From assembly GCF_022347725.1 (NCBI RefSeq), contig NZ_JAKRGB010000001.1, positions 1 through 64,000 on the forward strand: a DNA stretch of 64,000 nucleotides, written 5' to 3'. Shown here one piece after another: positions 46,807 through 55,491 of the stretch. This stretch comes from Ruegeria sp. Ofav3-42 (GTDB lineage: Bacteria; Pseudomonadota; Alphaproteobacteria; Rhodobacterales; Rhodobacteraceae). Numbering within the stretch: the stretch's first letter is position 1; each line of letters opens with the position of its first letter. The translations under genes and the position numbers were made by a program. The notes beneath the pieces were generated by a model. That model was given only the letters and a program-made list of their open reading frames with translations, had not been told where the DNA came from and ran no database searches.

Positions 46807-47892
46807 GTGACAGAAAACGCTACTCCTCCTCGACTGGAAATCCGAAATCTGATCGCCCGGTATGAGGGGCGCGTTGTCGTGGATGATGTCTCTCTGACCG
46901 TGCAGGCGGGGCAGGTGACGTGCCTGCTGGGGCCTTCTGGCTGCGGTAAGTCGACCACGTTGCGCATGATTGCCGGGGTCGAGATGCAGGAGTCCGGCGA
47001 GATCTATGTCGATGGCAAATTGATCTGCGATACGGTGTTTCGCGTACCGCCAGAACGGCGCGAGATTGGCCTGATGTTTCAGGACTTTGCGCTGTTTCCC
47101 CATCTGAGCGTTGCCGACAATGTCGCCTTTGGCCTGAAAGGACATCGGGACGAGAAACGTTCCCGCGTCGAAGAATTGCTGAGAAAGGTCGACCTGATGC
47201 GGTTCGTCGACAATTTCCCGCATCATTTGTCCGGCGGCGAACAGCAACGCGTCGCACTGGCCCGCGCTTTGGCCCCGCGTCCACGGATCATGCTGATGGA
47301 CGAGCCGTTCTCGGGCCTCGACAACCGTTTGCGAGACGGCATTCGGGACGAAACGCTGGCGATCCTCAAGGAAGAGGATGCCGCTGTCGTGTTGGTCACG
47401 CACGAGCCGGAAGAGGCGATGCGCATGGCCGACGAGATCGCGCTGATGCGGCGGGGCAAGATTGTTCAGCAAGGTGCACCGTACAACGTTTATACGCGAC
47501 CGGCAGACAAGGCGGCGGTGGCATTTTTTAGCGATGTCAATGTGTTGCGGGCCAAGGTGAATGGCGCTTTGGCTGAAACCCCTTTTGGACAGTTTCTGGC
47601 GCCGGGTGTTCCGGATAACACGGATGTTGAAATCGTTTTTCGCCCGCAACACGTCCGGCTGGATTTTGACCGTAACGGCAAGGGACCGTTACCGACGCCC
47701 ACCGATGGCGTTGCCGCGCGTGGTGTTGTTAAGCGGGCCCGATTTCTTGGCAATGAAAGCCTCGTCGAGTTCCGGATGGACCATGACGGCTCGATCCTGA
47801 GGGCCACCGTGCCGAATGTTTTTGTCCCTAGTCCGGGGCGGGTCATGTGGCTGACCGTTCGTCGGGACAGGTGCTTTGTTTTCCCCGAATAG
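46807..47892 (+). CDS. ABC transporter ATPase with TOBE domain (FbpC/PotA-like)
   Basis: A 361-residue importer ATPase. Walker A LLGPSGCGKSTTLRMIAG, signature LSGGEQQRVALARAL, Walker B RIMLMDEPFSGLD and the H-loop VLVTHEPEEAM are intact; residues about 250-361 form a TOBE regulatory domain (VEIVFRPQHVRLDFD). This class serves ferric iron, polyamine or sulfate importers. The start is GTG (upstream in-frame codons have no homology). No permease or binding protein is near, so it must pair with one elsewhere. Confidence 0.87.
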   Translation: MTENATPPRLEIRNLIARYEGRVVVDDVSLTVQAGQVTCLLGPSGCGKSTTLRMIAGVEMQESGEIYVDGKLICDTVFRVPPERREIGLMFQDFALFPHLSVADNVAFGLKGHRDEKRSRVEELLRKVDLMRFVDNFPHHLSGGEQQRVALARALAPRPRIMLMDEPFSGLDNRLRDGIRDETLAILKEEDAAVVLVTHEPEEAMRMADEIALMRRGKIVQQGAPYNVYTRPADKAAVAFFSDVNVLRAKVNGALAETPFGQFLAPGVPDNTDVEIVFRPQHVRLDFDRNGKGPLPTPTDGVAARGVVKRARFLGNESLVEFRMDHDGSILRATVPNVFVPSPGRVMWLTVRRDRCFVFPE

Positions 47893-48013
47893 GGTTTGAA
47901 GTCACAGTTTTGGCCCAAGTGGTGCGCGAAAGCCTCAGATTGAATGCGCCCTTTGCTTGCCGACACGCGGGGGCGGGTCTATCAAGGTCAAAACGCTGGG
48001 GTGGATGGGGCAT

Positions 48014-48796
48014 ATGCGTATTCTTCTGACCAATGACGACGGGATCAATGCACCGGGGCTCATCGCTCTGGAGGCAATTGCCGCTGATGTGGCAGGCCCG
48101 GATGGTGAGGTCTGGGTCGTCGCACCTGCGTTCGAACAATCCGGCGTTGGTCATTGCATCAGCTACACGCACCCGATGATGGTCGCCAAACTGGGCGAGC
48201 GTCGCTATGCTGCGGAAGGCTCGCCGGCGGACTGTGTGCTGGCTGGTCTGCATGACGTGATGAAGGACGCACCGCCTGACCTAGTGTTGTCCGGCGTGAA
48301 CCGGGGCAACAACTCGGCTGAGAACACATTGTATTCCGGCACTGTGGGCGGCGCGATGGAGGCGGCCTTGCAGGGCATTCCGGCGATTGCCCTTTCGCAG
48401 TATTTCGGCCCGCGCAATCTGGGGCTGGACGATCCGTTCGAGACCGCGACCCGTTTCGGTGCGGATCTTGTGCGCCGCATTCTCGACGCAACCCCATCAG
48501 AACAAGCCGATTACCGCTTGTTCTACAACGTGAATTTCCCTCCGGTTCCAGCTGATGAGGTGCTGGGCACCCGGATCGCGCCGCAGGGTTATCGCAGGGA
48601 CACCCACTTTTCGGTGGAACCACACAGCTCGCCTTCGGGGCGGCGGTTCCTGTGGATCAAGGGCGGGTATCAACACAATCCCACGGCACCGGGTACCGAT
48701 GCAGCGGTTAACCTAGAAGGCTATGTTTCCGTCACGCCCATGCGCGCTGACCTGACGGCGCATGACGTGCTGGAGAAACTGAAGTCAATCGAATGA
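48014..48796 (+). CDS. surE: 5'/3'-nucleotidase SurE
   Basis: A 260-residue metal-dependent nucleoside-monophosphate phosphatase. [16 protein letters not shown] carries the metal-binding aspartates; [14 protein letters not shown] and [28 protein letters not shown] follow as usual. GGGG precedes the ATG; another ATG is nine bases upstream. First of surE-pcm-nlpD, the conserved stationary-phase order of Proteobacteria. Confidence 0.95.
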   Translation: MRILLTNDDGINAPGLIALEAIAADVAGPDGEVWVVAPAFEQSGVGHCISYTHPMMVAKLGERRYAAEGSPADCVLAGLHDVMKDAPPDLVLSGVNRGNNSAENTLYSGTVGGAMEAALQGIPAIALSQYFGPRNLGLDDPFETATRFGADLVRRILDATPSEQADYRLFYNVNFPPVPADEVLGTRIAPQGYRRDTHFSVEPHSSPSGRRFLWIKGGYQHNPTAPGTDAAVNLEGYVSVTPMRADLTAHDVLEKLKSIE

Positions 48797-49443
48797 GCGG
48801 ACCGGATCCACAAACAACCATGCAGTTCCTTTTTGCTCTGCGGTCGCGCGGGGTAACGGATGCCCGCGTGCTGGCGGCGATGGAGCAGGTCGACCGTGGC
48901 CGTTTCGTCAAAGGTCTGTTTGCCGAACGCGCGTATGAGGACACTCCGCTGCCGATTGCCTGTGGCCAGACGATCAGCCAGCCATCGGTGGTAGGACTGA
49001 TGACGCAGGCGCTGGATGTGCGCCCTCGCGACACCGTGCTGGAGGTCGGGACAGGCTCGGGCTATCAGGCGGCGATCCTGGCGAAGCTTGCGCGCCGGGT
49101 TTACACGGTTGAACGCCACAAGCGTCTGGTGCGCGAAACAGGGCAGTTGTTCCGCGAGATGGGTCTGACCAATGTGACGGCGATGCTGTCGGACGGATCC
49201 TTTGGTTTGCCCGAGCAAGCGCCGTTTGATCGTATCATCGTGACCGCCGCCGCAGAGGACCCGCCCGGGCCGCTCTTGGCGCAGCTCAAAATCGGCGGTA
49301 TCATGGTATTGCCGGTGGGACAGTCGGATGCGGTTCAGACCTTGATCCGGGTCAGACGCACCGAGACCGGCCTGGACTATGATGAATTGTTACCCGTTCG
49401 GTTCGTGCCCCTGCTTGAGGGGCTTGGCAAAGATGGGGCGTAA
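48793..49443 (+). CDS. pcm: Protein-L-isoaspartate O-methyltransferase
   Basis: A 216-residue PCMT that methylates isoaspartyl residues for repair of aged proteins. Motifs: [39 protein letters not shown] (SAM loop), [13 protein letters not shown] and GGIMVLPVG. The ATG overlaps the surE stop by four bases. Confidence 0.96.
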   Translation: MSGPDPQTTMQFLFALRSRGVTDARVLAAMEQVDRGRFVKGLFAERAYEDTPLPIACGQTISQPSVVGLMTQALDVRPRDTVLEVGTGSGYQAAILAKLARRVYTVERHKRLVRETGQLFREMGLTNVTAMLSDGSFGLPEQAPFDRIIVTAAAEDPPGPLLAQLKIGGIMVLPVGQSDAVQTLIRVRRTETGLDYDELLPVRFVPLLEGLGKDGA

Positions 49444-49506
49444 AGGAATATTTTGCGATATGCGCCGGAACCCCGGAAAACAGGGGCAGGTGTTGAGGAC
49501 AGTAAA

Positions 49507-50670
49507 ATGAGAGCAGTTTCCAAATCAGCAATCGCGGCAGGTGTGGCGTCTTTGGCGTTTCTGGCCGGATGCGAAGGCCCCCTTGACTATGATCTGCGTG
49601 GGAATGTCGGTGGGTTCTCCACAGCAGACGCGGCGCTAGCAGCGACGGGAAGTCGGCCCGCACCCGATGCGCATGGTGTGATCACCTATCCGAACTATCA
49701 GGTGGCAGTGGCACGTCGCGGCGATACCGTTAACGATGTCGCTGCACGGATCGGTTTGCCTGCGGCGGAACTGGCCCGCTTCAATGGATTGCAACCAACG
49801 GATCCATTGCGTGACGGTGAAGTTATCGCGTTGCCCCAAAAGGTAAATACGGCCAGCACGGTCGATATCGCATCAATTGCGGGCGCTGCGATTGACGAAG
49901 CTCCGGCAGATGGGTCGGTGCGCACATCGACATTGGAGCCCGCTAAACCAGCCGCAGCTCCAGCCCCTGCACCTGCGCCCGCCCCGGCAGGACCAGAGCC
50001 CATTCGACATAAGGTCAAGCGCGGTGAGACTGCCTATACGATTGCCCGGCTGTATGACGTGCCTGTAGATGCGTTGGCGGAATGGAACGGGCTGGGTTCG
50101 GACTTTACGGTGCGCGAAGGGCAGTTTCTGCTGATCCCGGTCAAGAACCAGCCAGCACCTCGACAGGCGGCTGCTGTTCCAGCGACCACGATCACGCAAC
50201 CGGGGCAGGGCTCGCCGACGCCGACGCCCCCAAGTGCGACGCAACCGCTGCCGGATGAGGAGATTGCCCCGGCGACACCCGCCCCGGATGTGACCGCCGA
50301 AGCGCCCACCAACCAAAGCAATTCGGCCCTTGGGATGCCGGTCACCGGAACGATTATTCGGACCTATGACAAAGGCAAGAATGAGGGGATTGATATTGCT
50401 GCCGCACCCGGTAGTCCTGTGGATGCCGCTGCCGCCGGAACTGTTGCCGCAATCACTGCGGACGCGGATCAGGTGCCGATCGTTGTCGTCAAACACAATA
50501 GCGATCTGCTGACGGTTTACGCCAATGTCGAGAAAATCACCGTCAAAAAGGGCGACCGTGTAAAACGCGGCCAAAAGATCGCGTCCTTGCGGGGAGGCGA
50601 CAATGCCTATGTCCATTTTGAGGTGCGCAAAGGGTTCGAATCCGTCGATCCTGAACCTTATCTGCGGTGA
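49507..50670 (+). CDS. nlpD: NlpD-like lipoprotein with LysM and degenerate M23 domain
   Basis: A 387-residue exported lipoprotein (lipobox LAGC near residue 22). Two LysM peptidoglycan-binding modules lie at about 60-100 (VARRGDTVNDVAARIGLPAAELARFNGL) and 175-220 (HKVKRGETAYTIARLYDVPVDALAEWNGL), joined by Ala/Pro linkers. The C-terminal M23 fold keeps VHFEVRKG, but the first zinc ligand is lost: the canonical HxGID is KNEGID. As with E. coli NlpD it is therefore probably an amidase activator, not a peptidase. Confidence 0.92.
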   Translation: MRAVSKSAIAAGVASLAFLAGCEGPLDYDLRGNVGGFSTADAALAATGSRPAPDAHGVITYPNYQVAVARRGDTVNDVAARIGLPAAELARFNGLQPTDPLRDGEVIALPQKVNTASTVDIASIAGAAIDEAPADGSVRTSTLEPAKPAAAPAPAPAPAPAGPEPIRHKVKRGETAYTIARLYDVPVDALAEWNGLGSDFTVREGQFLLIPVKNQPAPRQAAAVPATTITQPGQGSPTPTPPSATQPLPDEEIAPATPAPDVTAEAPTNQSNSALGMPVTGTIIRTYDKGKNEGIDIAAAPGSPVDAAAAGTVAAITADADQVPIVVVKHNSDLLTVYANVEKITVKKGDRVKRGQKIASLRGGDNAYVHFEVRKGFESVDPEPYLR

Positions 50671-50673
50671 GGG

Positions 50674-50727
50674 TGATGGCCCTGAACGGGCCATGCCTTC
50701 GGCGAGAGTATTTGTGAAAAGATGAAG
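50674..50727 (+). repeat. 3'-end repeat, copy C
   Basis: Hairpin GATGGCCC-tgaac-GGGCCATG-type stem directly after the nlpD stop, then TGCCTTCGGCGAGAGTATTT and the tag end AAAAGATGAAG. Lies between convergent nlpD and the WYL regulator. Confidence 0.75.
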
Positions 50728-50731
50728 TCTG

Positions 50732-51403
50732 TCAGGCGTGGGGGTCGTAATCGCTCAGACGCTTGCCGGGTTCGTCTGCGAAAACCTCGGGCAGGGGTAG
50801 GACGGATTCGATCAAATCGATGCGAAAGACGCGGAACCCCTGACGCAGCTCGCACCATGTTGTCAGCGTCCAGACACGCCCCCAGTATTCCATATGCAGG
50901 GGGCGTACGACCCGCTCGGTCAGAACGCCGTCGATCCGACGATAAACCAAGAGCAGCTTTTGGCGGGATTTGATAGCGGCGCGGATTGGCGCCATATGGG
51001 CCAAACCCCGTGCTGCATCGGCAAAGGGATAAACGGCGAATTTCCAACTGTCCGCTTCGGTCACGACCTGTGTGGGCAGCACCGCGTCGATCTTGTCCGC
51101 CAGCGACTCGGCTGCAGCCTTGAGGTCCGGGTCTGCCGCTTCGGCCACGATGGCCATGCCGAGGTTCAGTGCCTCAAGTTCGGCTGGCGTCAGGTTCAGT
51201 GGGGGCAGGGTGATCTGTTCACGCACCATGTATCCCACGCCGCGTTCGCCTTCGACCGGAACACCTGAGGCGACCAGCGTGTCCATGTCGCGATAGATCG
51301 TGCGGACTGACACCTCGAGCCGGTCCGCGATATCCTGCGCGCGGTGCAGTTTACCGTCGCGCAGGATCTGGATAATATCGAACAGCCGATCAGTTCGGCG
51401 CAT
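50732..51403 (-). CDS. YafY-type (HTH-WYL) transcriptional regulator
   Basis: A 223-residue DeoR-like winged helix (DRLFDIIQILRDGKLHRAQDIADRLEVSVRTIYRDMDTLV, residues 4-43) plus a WYL ligand-sensing region (about 135-205; KLLLVYRRIDGVLTERVVRPLHMEYWG). Ligand unknown. It follows a small alpha-beta-barrel gene by 15 bases on the same strand and would be expected to control that unit through the palindrome at 51.77 kb. Confidence 0.9.
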   Translation of the reverse strand: MRRTDRLFDIIQILRDGKLHRAQDIADRLEVSVRTIYRDMDTLVASGVPVEGERGVGYMVREQITLPPLNLTPAELEALNLGMAIVAEAADPDLKAAAESLADKIDAVLPTQVVTEADSWKFAVYPFADAARGLAHMAPIRAAIKSRQKLLLVYRRIDGVLTERVVRPLHMEYWGRVWTLTTWCELRQGFRVFRIDLIESVLPLPEVFADEPGKRLSDYDPHA

Positions 51404-51418
51404 GGGATGTCCTGCTGG

Positions 51419-51727
51419 TCATGACGCTCCGATGGTCCAGTGGATCGCATCATGGCGCATGGTCACGGTGTCCGGCGCGATTGCGGCCATGACGGCTGGG
51501 GCAAATTCCTGCTTGGGGAAGGCAGCCGCGGCGGCCTGAGCGCAATCCATGTCGGCCCAGATGACCGTATCGGTCCAAAGCCCATCACCACCCGAACTTA
51601 GGCGGCGGAACACAAAGCCATCTGCATTCCGAACAAAGGATTCTGTGCCTTTCATGATGTTCACGAAATCCTCCGCTGTTACATCGGCCGCGAGTTTGAA
51701 GGTTACGGTTTCTGCGATTTGTGTCAC
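51419..51727 (-). CDS. Dimeric alpha-beta barrel (ABM-like) protein
   Basis: A 102-residue protein (VTFKLAADVTAEDFVNIMKG, FVRNADGFVFRRLS, DTVIWADMDCAQAAAAAFPK) resembling antibiotic-biosynthesis-monooxygenase-type ferredoxin-fold barrels that occur next to WYL regulators. Enzymatic role unknown. The start is a GTG with AGGAG seven bases upstream, replacing an ATG 54 bases further out that lies beside the operator palindrome. Confidence 0.7.
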   Translation of the reverse strand: MTQIAETVTFKLAADVTAEDFVNIMKGTESFVRNADGFVFRRLSSGGDGLWTDTVIWADMDCAQAAAAAFPKQEFAPAVMAAIAPDTVTMRHDAIHWTIGAS

Positions 51728-51766
51728 GTCACGCTCCTGTTTTGCTGAGACAGGGCCGTTGTAAGT

Positions 51767-51798
51767 GTTTCCAACTGACATAAACCTGTCAGTTGGAA
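51767..51798. promoter_or_regulatory. 13-base inverted repeat, likely operator
   Basis: TTTCCAACTGACA and TGTCAGTTGGAAA are perfect inverted arms with a 6-base spacer, 40 bases before the ABM-like gene and on the far side of the tatA promoter region. Symmetry and position fit an operator, perhaps for the WYL regulator. Confidence 0.65.
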
Positions 51799-51807
51799 AA
51801 TGCGAGT

Positions 51808-51839
51808 CCCCAAAATTTGCGTGATCCGTTCAATTTTGG
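51808..51839. repeat. Second inverted repeat upstream of tatA
   Basis: CCCAAAATT and AATTTTGGG are perfect 9-base arms 14 bases apart, only nine bases from the first palindrome. It may be a second operator or a hairpin in the tatA leader. Confidence 0.5.
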
Positions 51840-51944
51840 GTGCGGAACTGGTCTGAGTCACTTTTGCCGCGCACTGCACGGGCGTAAACACGGTCGCAGA
51901 TCACATTCCCGGCGCAAGCGCGCCGACTTCAAAGGAGAAGAGAC

Positions 51945-52160
51945 ATGCTCAACAATATCGGCCTTCCCGGTCTTCTGCTGATCGCCGTTGTGGTGCTGGT
52001 GCTGTTTGGCCGCGGTAAAATCAGCTCGTTGATGGGCGAAGTGGGCAAAGGCATCACCTCGTTCAAGAAGGGCGTCAAGGAAGGCGCGGACGAGTTGGAG
52101 CAGGACGCGTCCGAGCTGGCGAAAGACGTCACGCCTGAGACCGACAAAGACAAGGCCTAA
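51945..52160 (+). CDS. tatA: Sec-independent translocase subunit TatA
   Basis: A 71-residue TatA: short N-terminus, membrane helix [42 protein letters not shown] hinge with the FGRGK motif, and an acidic tail. It multimerises to form the twin-arginine pore. AAGGAGAAG precedes the ATG. First of tatABC. Confidence 0.95.
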   Translation: MLNNIGLPGLLLIAVVVLVLFGRGKISSLMGEVGKGITSFKKGVKEGADELEQDASELAKDVTPETDKDKA

Positions 52161-52166
52161 GCGCAG

Positions 52167-52625
52167 ATGTTTGATCTGGGCTGGACCGAGCTTCTGGTCA
52201 TCGGCGTTGTTGCCCTGATCGTTGTGGGGCCAAAGGACCTGCCGGTGTTGTTCCGCAATGTCGGCCGCTGGGTCGGCAAGGCCCGTGGCATGGCGCGTGA
52301 ATTCAGCAGCGCCATGAACGAAGCGGCGGATCAGGCGGGCGTGAACGAGATCAAGAAGGGTCTGAATGCGGCCACGAATCCTGTCGGCAGCGCCATGGAC
52401 GGCGTGAAGGAAGCCGCACAGGAAATGGCCAAGAGCATGGACCCGACCAAGTTCGACCCTGACAGCGAAACCGGCAAACTGGCCGCTGAACGTGCCGAAC
52501 AGGCCAAGAAGATCCAGGCCTCTACCGCCCGTGCCGCCGCTGAACGCAAGGCCAAGGAAGCCGCGGATGCGCTGGCCAAAGCCGAAGAGGCCGAAGCTGC
52601 GCTGAAGACTGAAAGCAAGACATGA
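52167..52625 (+). CDS. tatB: Sec-independent translocase subunit TatB
   Basis: A 152-residue TatB: membrane helix with the polar start [26 protein letters not shown], amphipathic helix ([19 protein letters not shown]) and a long charged Ala/Glu/Lys tail with coiled-coil character. It forms the signal-peptide receptor with TatC, whose gene overlaps by four bases. Confidence 0.95.
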   Translation: MFDLGWTELLVIGVVALIVVGPKDLPVLFRNVGRWVGKARGMAREFSSAMNEAADQAGVNEIKKGLNAATNPVGSAMDGVKEAAQEMAKSMDPTKFDPDSETGKLAAERAEQAKKIQASTARAAAERKAKEAADALAKAEEAEAALKTESKT

Positions 52626-53497
52626 CAAAGACCGACGAGATCGAAGACAGCTCAGCCCCGCTGATCGAGCATCTGGCGGAACTGCGCACGCGGCTTATTC
52701 ACTGCGTTGTGGCGTTCCTGATCGGGATGATAATCTGTTTCACCGTTGCAACGCCGCTGTTTAACTTCCTGACAAACCCCTTGTGTGAGGTGCTCGCCGA
52801 ACGCGGGCAGGATTGTGGGCTGATCTTCATTTCACCACAGGAAGGTTTCTTCGTTGCCATCAAGGTCTCGCTGCTGGGCGGCTTCATTCTGGCTTTCCCT
52901 TATATCGGAATGCAGATGTGGCGGTTCGTGGCACCAGGCCTGTACCGGTCAGAAAAGAACGCGTTCCTGCCGTTCATGATCGCATCGCCCTTCATGTTCC
53001 TGCTGGGGGCGAGCTTTGCCTTCTATGTCGTAACGCCGCTGGCCTATGACTTCTTCCTTGGTTTCCAGCAATTCGGAGCTGAAGGCGAGGCCGTGACCGA
53101 AGGCGCAACCGCAGCACCGCTAAGCGTGGTGTTCCAGGGCTCGGCTCAGGAATACCTGAACCTGACGATCAAATTCATCGTGGCCTTTGGCCTCTGCTTC
53201 CAATTGCCCGTTCTCTTGACCCTGATGGGTAAGGCGGGGCTGGTCACCGCTGAAGGGCTGGGATCGGTCCGCAAATACGCGGTCGTTGCGATCCTAGTGC
53301 TGGCCGCGCTGGTGACACCGCCGGACGTGATCACTCAGGTCATTCTGTTCGTTGTCGTCTACGGCTTGTACGAGATTTCGATCTTCCTGGTCGCTCGGGT
53401 CGAGAAAAAACGCGAAGAACAGCTGCGTGCAGACGGCTACTACGACGACGAAGAAGAAGCCGACGAAGAGATTATTCAGGAAGAAGAAGGCAAGTAA
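52622..53497 (+). CDS. tatC: Sec-independent translocase subunit TatC
   Basis: A 291-residue, six-helix TatC. Signatures: [18 protein letters not shown] at the N-terminus (twin-arginine binding Glu), [17 protein letters not shown] in the first periplasmic/cytosolic loops and [20 protein letters not shown]. The C-terminal tail is unusually acidic ([15 protein letters not shown]). Confidence 0.97.
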   Translation: MTKTDEIEDSSAPLIEHLAELRTRLIHCVVAFLIGMIICFTVATPLFNFLTNPLCEVLAERGQDCGLIFISPQEGFFVAIKVSLLGGFILAFPYIGMQMWRFVAPGLYRSEKNAFLPFMIASPFMFLLGASFAFYVVTPLAYDFFLGFQQFGAEGEAVTEGATAAPLSVVFQGSAQEYLNLTIKFIVAFGLCFQLPVLLTLMGKAGLVTAEGLGSVRKYAVVAILVLAALVTPPDVITQVILFVVVYGLYEISIFLVARVEKKREEQLRADGYYDDEEEADEEIIQEEEGK

Positions 53498-53518
53498 TCT
53501 TTTCTTCTGGTAACAATC

Positions 53519-53547
53519 AGGCGCGTCCTCCGGGGCGCGCCTTTTTT
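53519..53547 (+). terminator. Rho-independent terminator of tatABC
   Basis: Ten-pair stem AGGCGCGTCC / GGGCGCGCCT (one G-U), four-base loop, six T, 22 bases after the tatC stop. Confidence 0.92.
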
Positions 53548-53666
53548 GTTTCACCCCTTTGAAATTCAAGAGAAACAGCCATGTTGACGCGGCCGATTTT
53601 GCCCTACTGATGACACAAATCTGGCTATACAAGGCTACGAAAACTAGAAATTTGTAGGAAACTAAT

Positions 53667-54485
53667 TTGGAAAAGATACTACGTTCCGTTGCTTCGGCCA
53701 CACTTGTTTTTTTCGGTCTTTCGTCATCTTTAGCGGCTACTGTCTGGAACGAAACCCCTGACAACCCCGGTGAAGCCGTTGAATTTTGTATTCACGGCAA
53801 ATGCGAGATGACGCGTTATGTCACGATAGGCAGCACGGGAAACTGGGCGTTCTTTTACCTGGCCAATGGCTACCATGAATCCACGTATTTCAGCGAATTG
53901 ACCAACATGACCGTCACACGGGCGTCACTGAATGACACAGAGTTGTCCGAACAGGAATTCGCCTCAATCCAGTTGAGAGATCCTGCCGGAGAGCCTGCGA
54001 CAATCACAGTCTCTGAAGACGGTCGCTTTGTCAGACTTAGAGGTTTCATTTCCGAAAGTTTGGTTGGCGAGTTTCAAGACGTTCTCTCGAACTATCCCAA
54101 TCTGGTAGGCGTGTCTTTGAACAGCGGTGGCGGAACCGGTTCAGCTGCCCTGGCTATTGGTAATGCAATTTGGGAAAGGCGGCTGTCGACCTTTGTACCC
54201 GAGGATGCACGTTGCCGGGGAGGGTGTTCGGTTGTTTTCTTTTCCGGGTATGACAGAGTCGTAGAGGGCTGGCTTGCGGTTTCACCGCTACTGGACCCGG
54301 ACATCGACGGTGCTGAATTGTTCGATGGTGTGTGGGATTTGCTCCTACACAAAGCTGACAACGATTTGAAGATAGTCGCTTTGTACCAGACGTTGCACTG
54401 GAACCAATCTGTGGACATCGACCGAGAATTGGCTACTGCCCCTCCTATCAGCCGGGATCTGCCCGGGGACGCTCTGAGCCACTGA
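53667..54485 (+). CDS. Secreted ClpP-like (COG3904-type) protein
   Basis: A 272-residue exported protein with a signal peptide (LRSVASATLVFFGLSSSLAA). Residues about 100-215 resemble periplasmic ClpP/crotonase-fold proteins: LRGFISESLVGEFQDVL, VSLNSGGGTGSAALAIGNAIWERRLSTFVPEDARCRGGCSVVFFSG as the core. In relatives the segment reads CxSAC with Ser as presumed nucleophile; here it is CRGGC, so the Ser is Gly. Start is TTG with AGGAA upstream. It is more AT-rich than its neighbours, hinting at transfer. Confidence 0.68.
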   Translation: MEKILRSVASATLVFFGLSSSLAATVWNETPDNPGEAVEFCIHGKCEMTRYVTIGSTGNWAFFYLANGYHESTYFSELTNMTVTRASLNDTELSEQEFASIQLRDPAGEPATITVSEDGRFVRLRGFISESLVGEFQDVLSNYPNLVGVSLNSGGGTGSAALAIGNAIWERRLSTFVPEDARCRGGCSVVFFSGYDRVVEGWLAVSPLLDPDIDGAELFDGVWDLLLHKADNDLKIVALYQTLHWNQSVDIDRELATAPPISRDLPGDALSH

Positions 54486-54589
54486 CAATCTGTTCCCAGT
54501 CATTCCAGCGTGAAACATCGTGTTGTCTATAGTCTTGTCGTCCGGTTCTGAACGTGGTTTGAAACCCGCAAGACCGACCGGAGGAGCCT

Positions 54590-55432
54590 ATGGACGACCA
54601 AGCCCTGAATCGCATCGCTGACGCGTTGGAGCGCATGGCACCGGCCCCGCTGGCCGCGCCCGATTTCGCGGCTGCCCCCGCTTTTGTCTGGCACGTTGAG
54701 CCCGACCGGCTGGAACCGGTCGCGCAGGTCAATCGCGTTGATCTGGACCTGCTGGTGGGCATCAACCGCTCTCGCGATACGCTGCTGGATAACACCAGGC
54801 GATTTGCGGCAGGCTTCAAGGCCAACAACGCGCTGTTGTGGGGCGCGCGGGGTATGGGTAAGTCCAGCCTTGTCAAAGCGGTTCATGGCAATCTGCAGGC
54901 GGATTTTCCGGACCTCAAACTGGTGGAACTGCAGCGCGAGGATATGGGCTCGGTCGCGCGTCTGCTGAACCACCTGCGCGCCGCACCGTACCGGTTCATC
55001 CTGTTCTGCGATGACTTGTCGTTCAGCCACGACGACCAGCACTACAAATCGCTCAAGGCCGTGCTGGATGGGGGCATCGAGGGCCGGCCCGAGAACGTAG
55101 TTTTCTATGCCACCTCAAACCGCCGTCACCTGATGCCGCGGGATATGATCGAAAACGAACGCTCCAGCGCCATCAACCCGTCTGAGGCGGTGGAAGAAAA
55201 GGTTTCGCTATCAGATCGGTTCGGCCTGTGGCTGGGCTTCCACCCCTGCGATCAGGACGAATACCTGGCGATGATCGACCGGTATTGCGCAGCTTACGGT
55301 GTCACTGTCGACGCAGACACACTGCGCGCCGAGGCCATCGAATGGCAGGCGACGCGCGGCGCGCGCTCAGGTCGTGTGGCCTGGCAATTCTTTGTGGATC
55401 TCGCCGGGCGGAACGGCGTCCATATCGCCTGA
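54590..55432 (+). CDS. DUF815 AAA-like ATP-binding protein
   Basis: A 280-residue P-loop protein: Walker A LWGARGMGKSSLVKAVH (near residue 85), Walker B FILFCDDLSFS (near 140), and the DUF815 segments LDGGIEGRPENVVFYATSNRRHLMPRDM and EKVSLSDRFGLWLGFHPC. Cytosolic, function unknown, widely conserved. AGGAGCC precedes the ATG. Confidence 0.92.
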   Translation: MDDQALNRIADALERMAPAPLAAPDFAAAPAFVWHVEPDRLEPVAQVNRVDLDLLVGINRSRDTLLDNTRRFAAGFKANNALLWGARGMGKSSLVKAVHGNLQADFPDLKLVELQREDMGSVARLLNHLRAAPYRFILFCDDLSFSHDDQHYKSLKAVLDGGIEGRPENVVFYATSNRRHLMPRDMIENERSSAINPSEAVEEKVSLSDRFGLWLGFHPCDQDEYLAMIDRYCAAYGVTVDADTLRAEAIEWQATRGARSGRVAWQFFVDLAGRNGVHIA

Positions 55433-55438
55433 TCCCAG

Positions 55439-55491
55439 CTTCATCTGGCCAAAAATACCTCCGCCGGAGGCATGGCCCAAAGGGCCATTCC
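55439..55491 (-). repeat. 3'-end repeat, copy D
   Basis: On the minus strand: stem GGCCC-tttg-GGGCC, then ATGCCTCCGGCGGAGG (itself a hairpin) and TATTTTTGGCCAGATGAAG. It starts at the SDR stop, so it follows that gene and is convergent with the DUF815 gene. Confidence 0.78.

Noticed and set aside
45818..47652. Two long minus-strand frames over arsM and the ABC ATPase
   Set aside because: Both genes on the plus strand have complete motifs; the antisense products have none.
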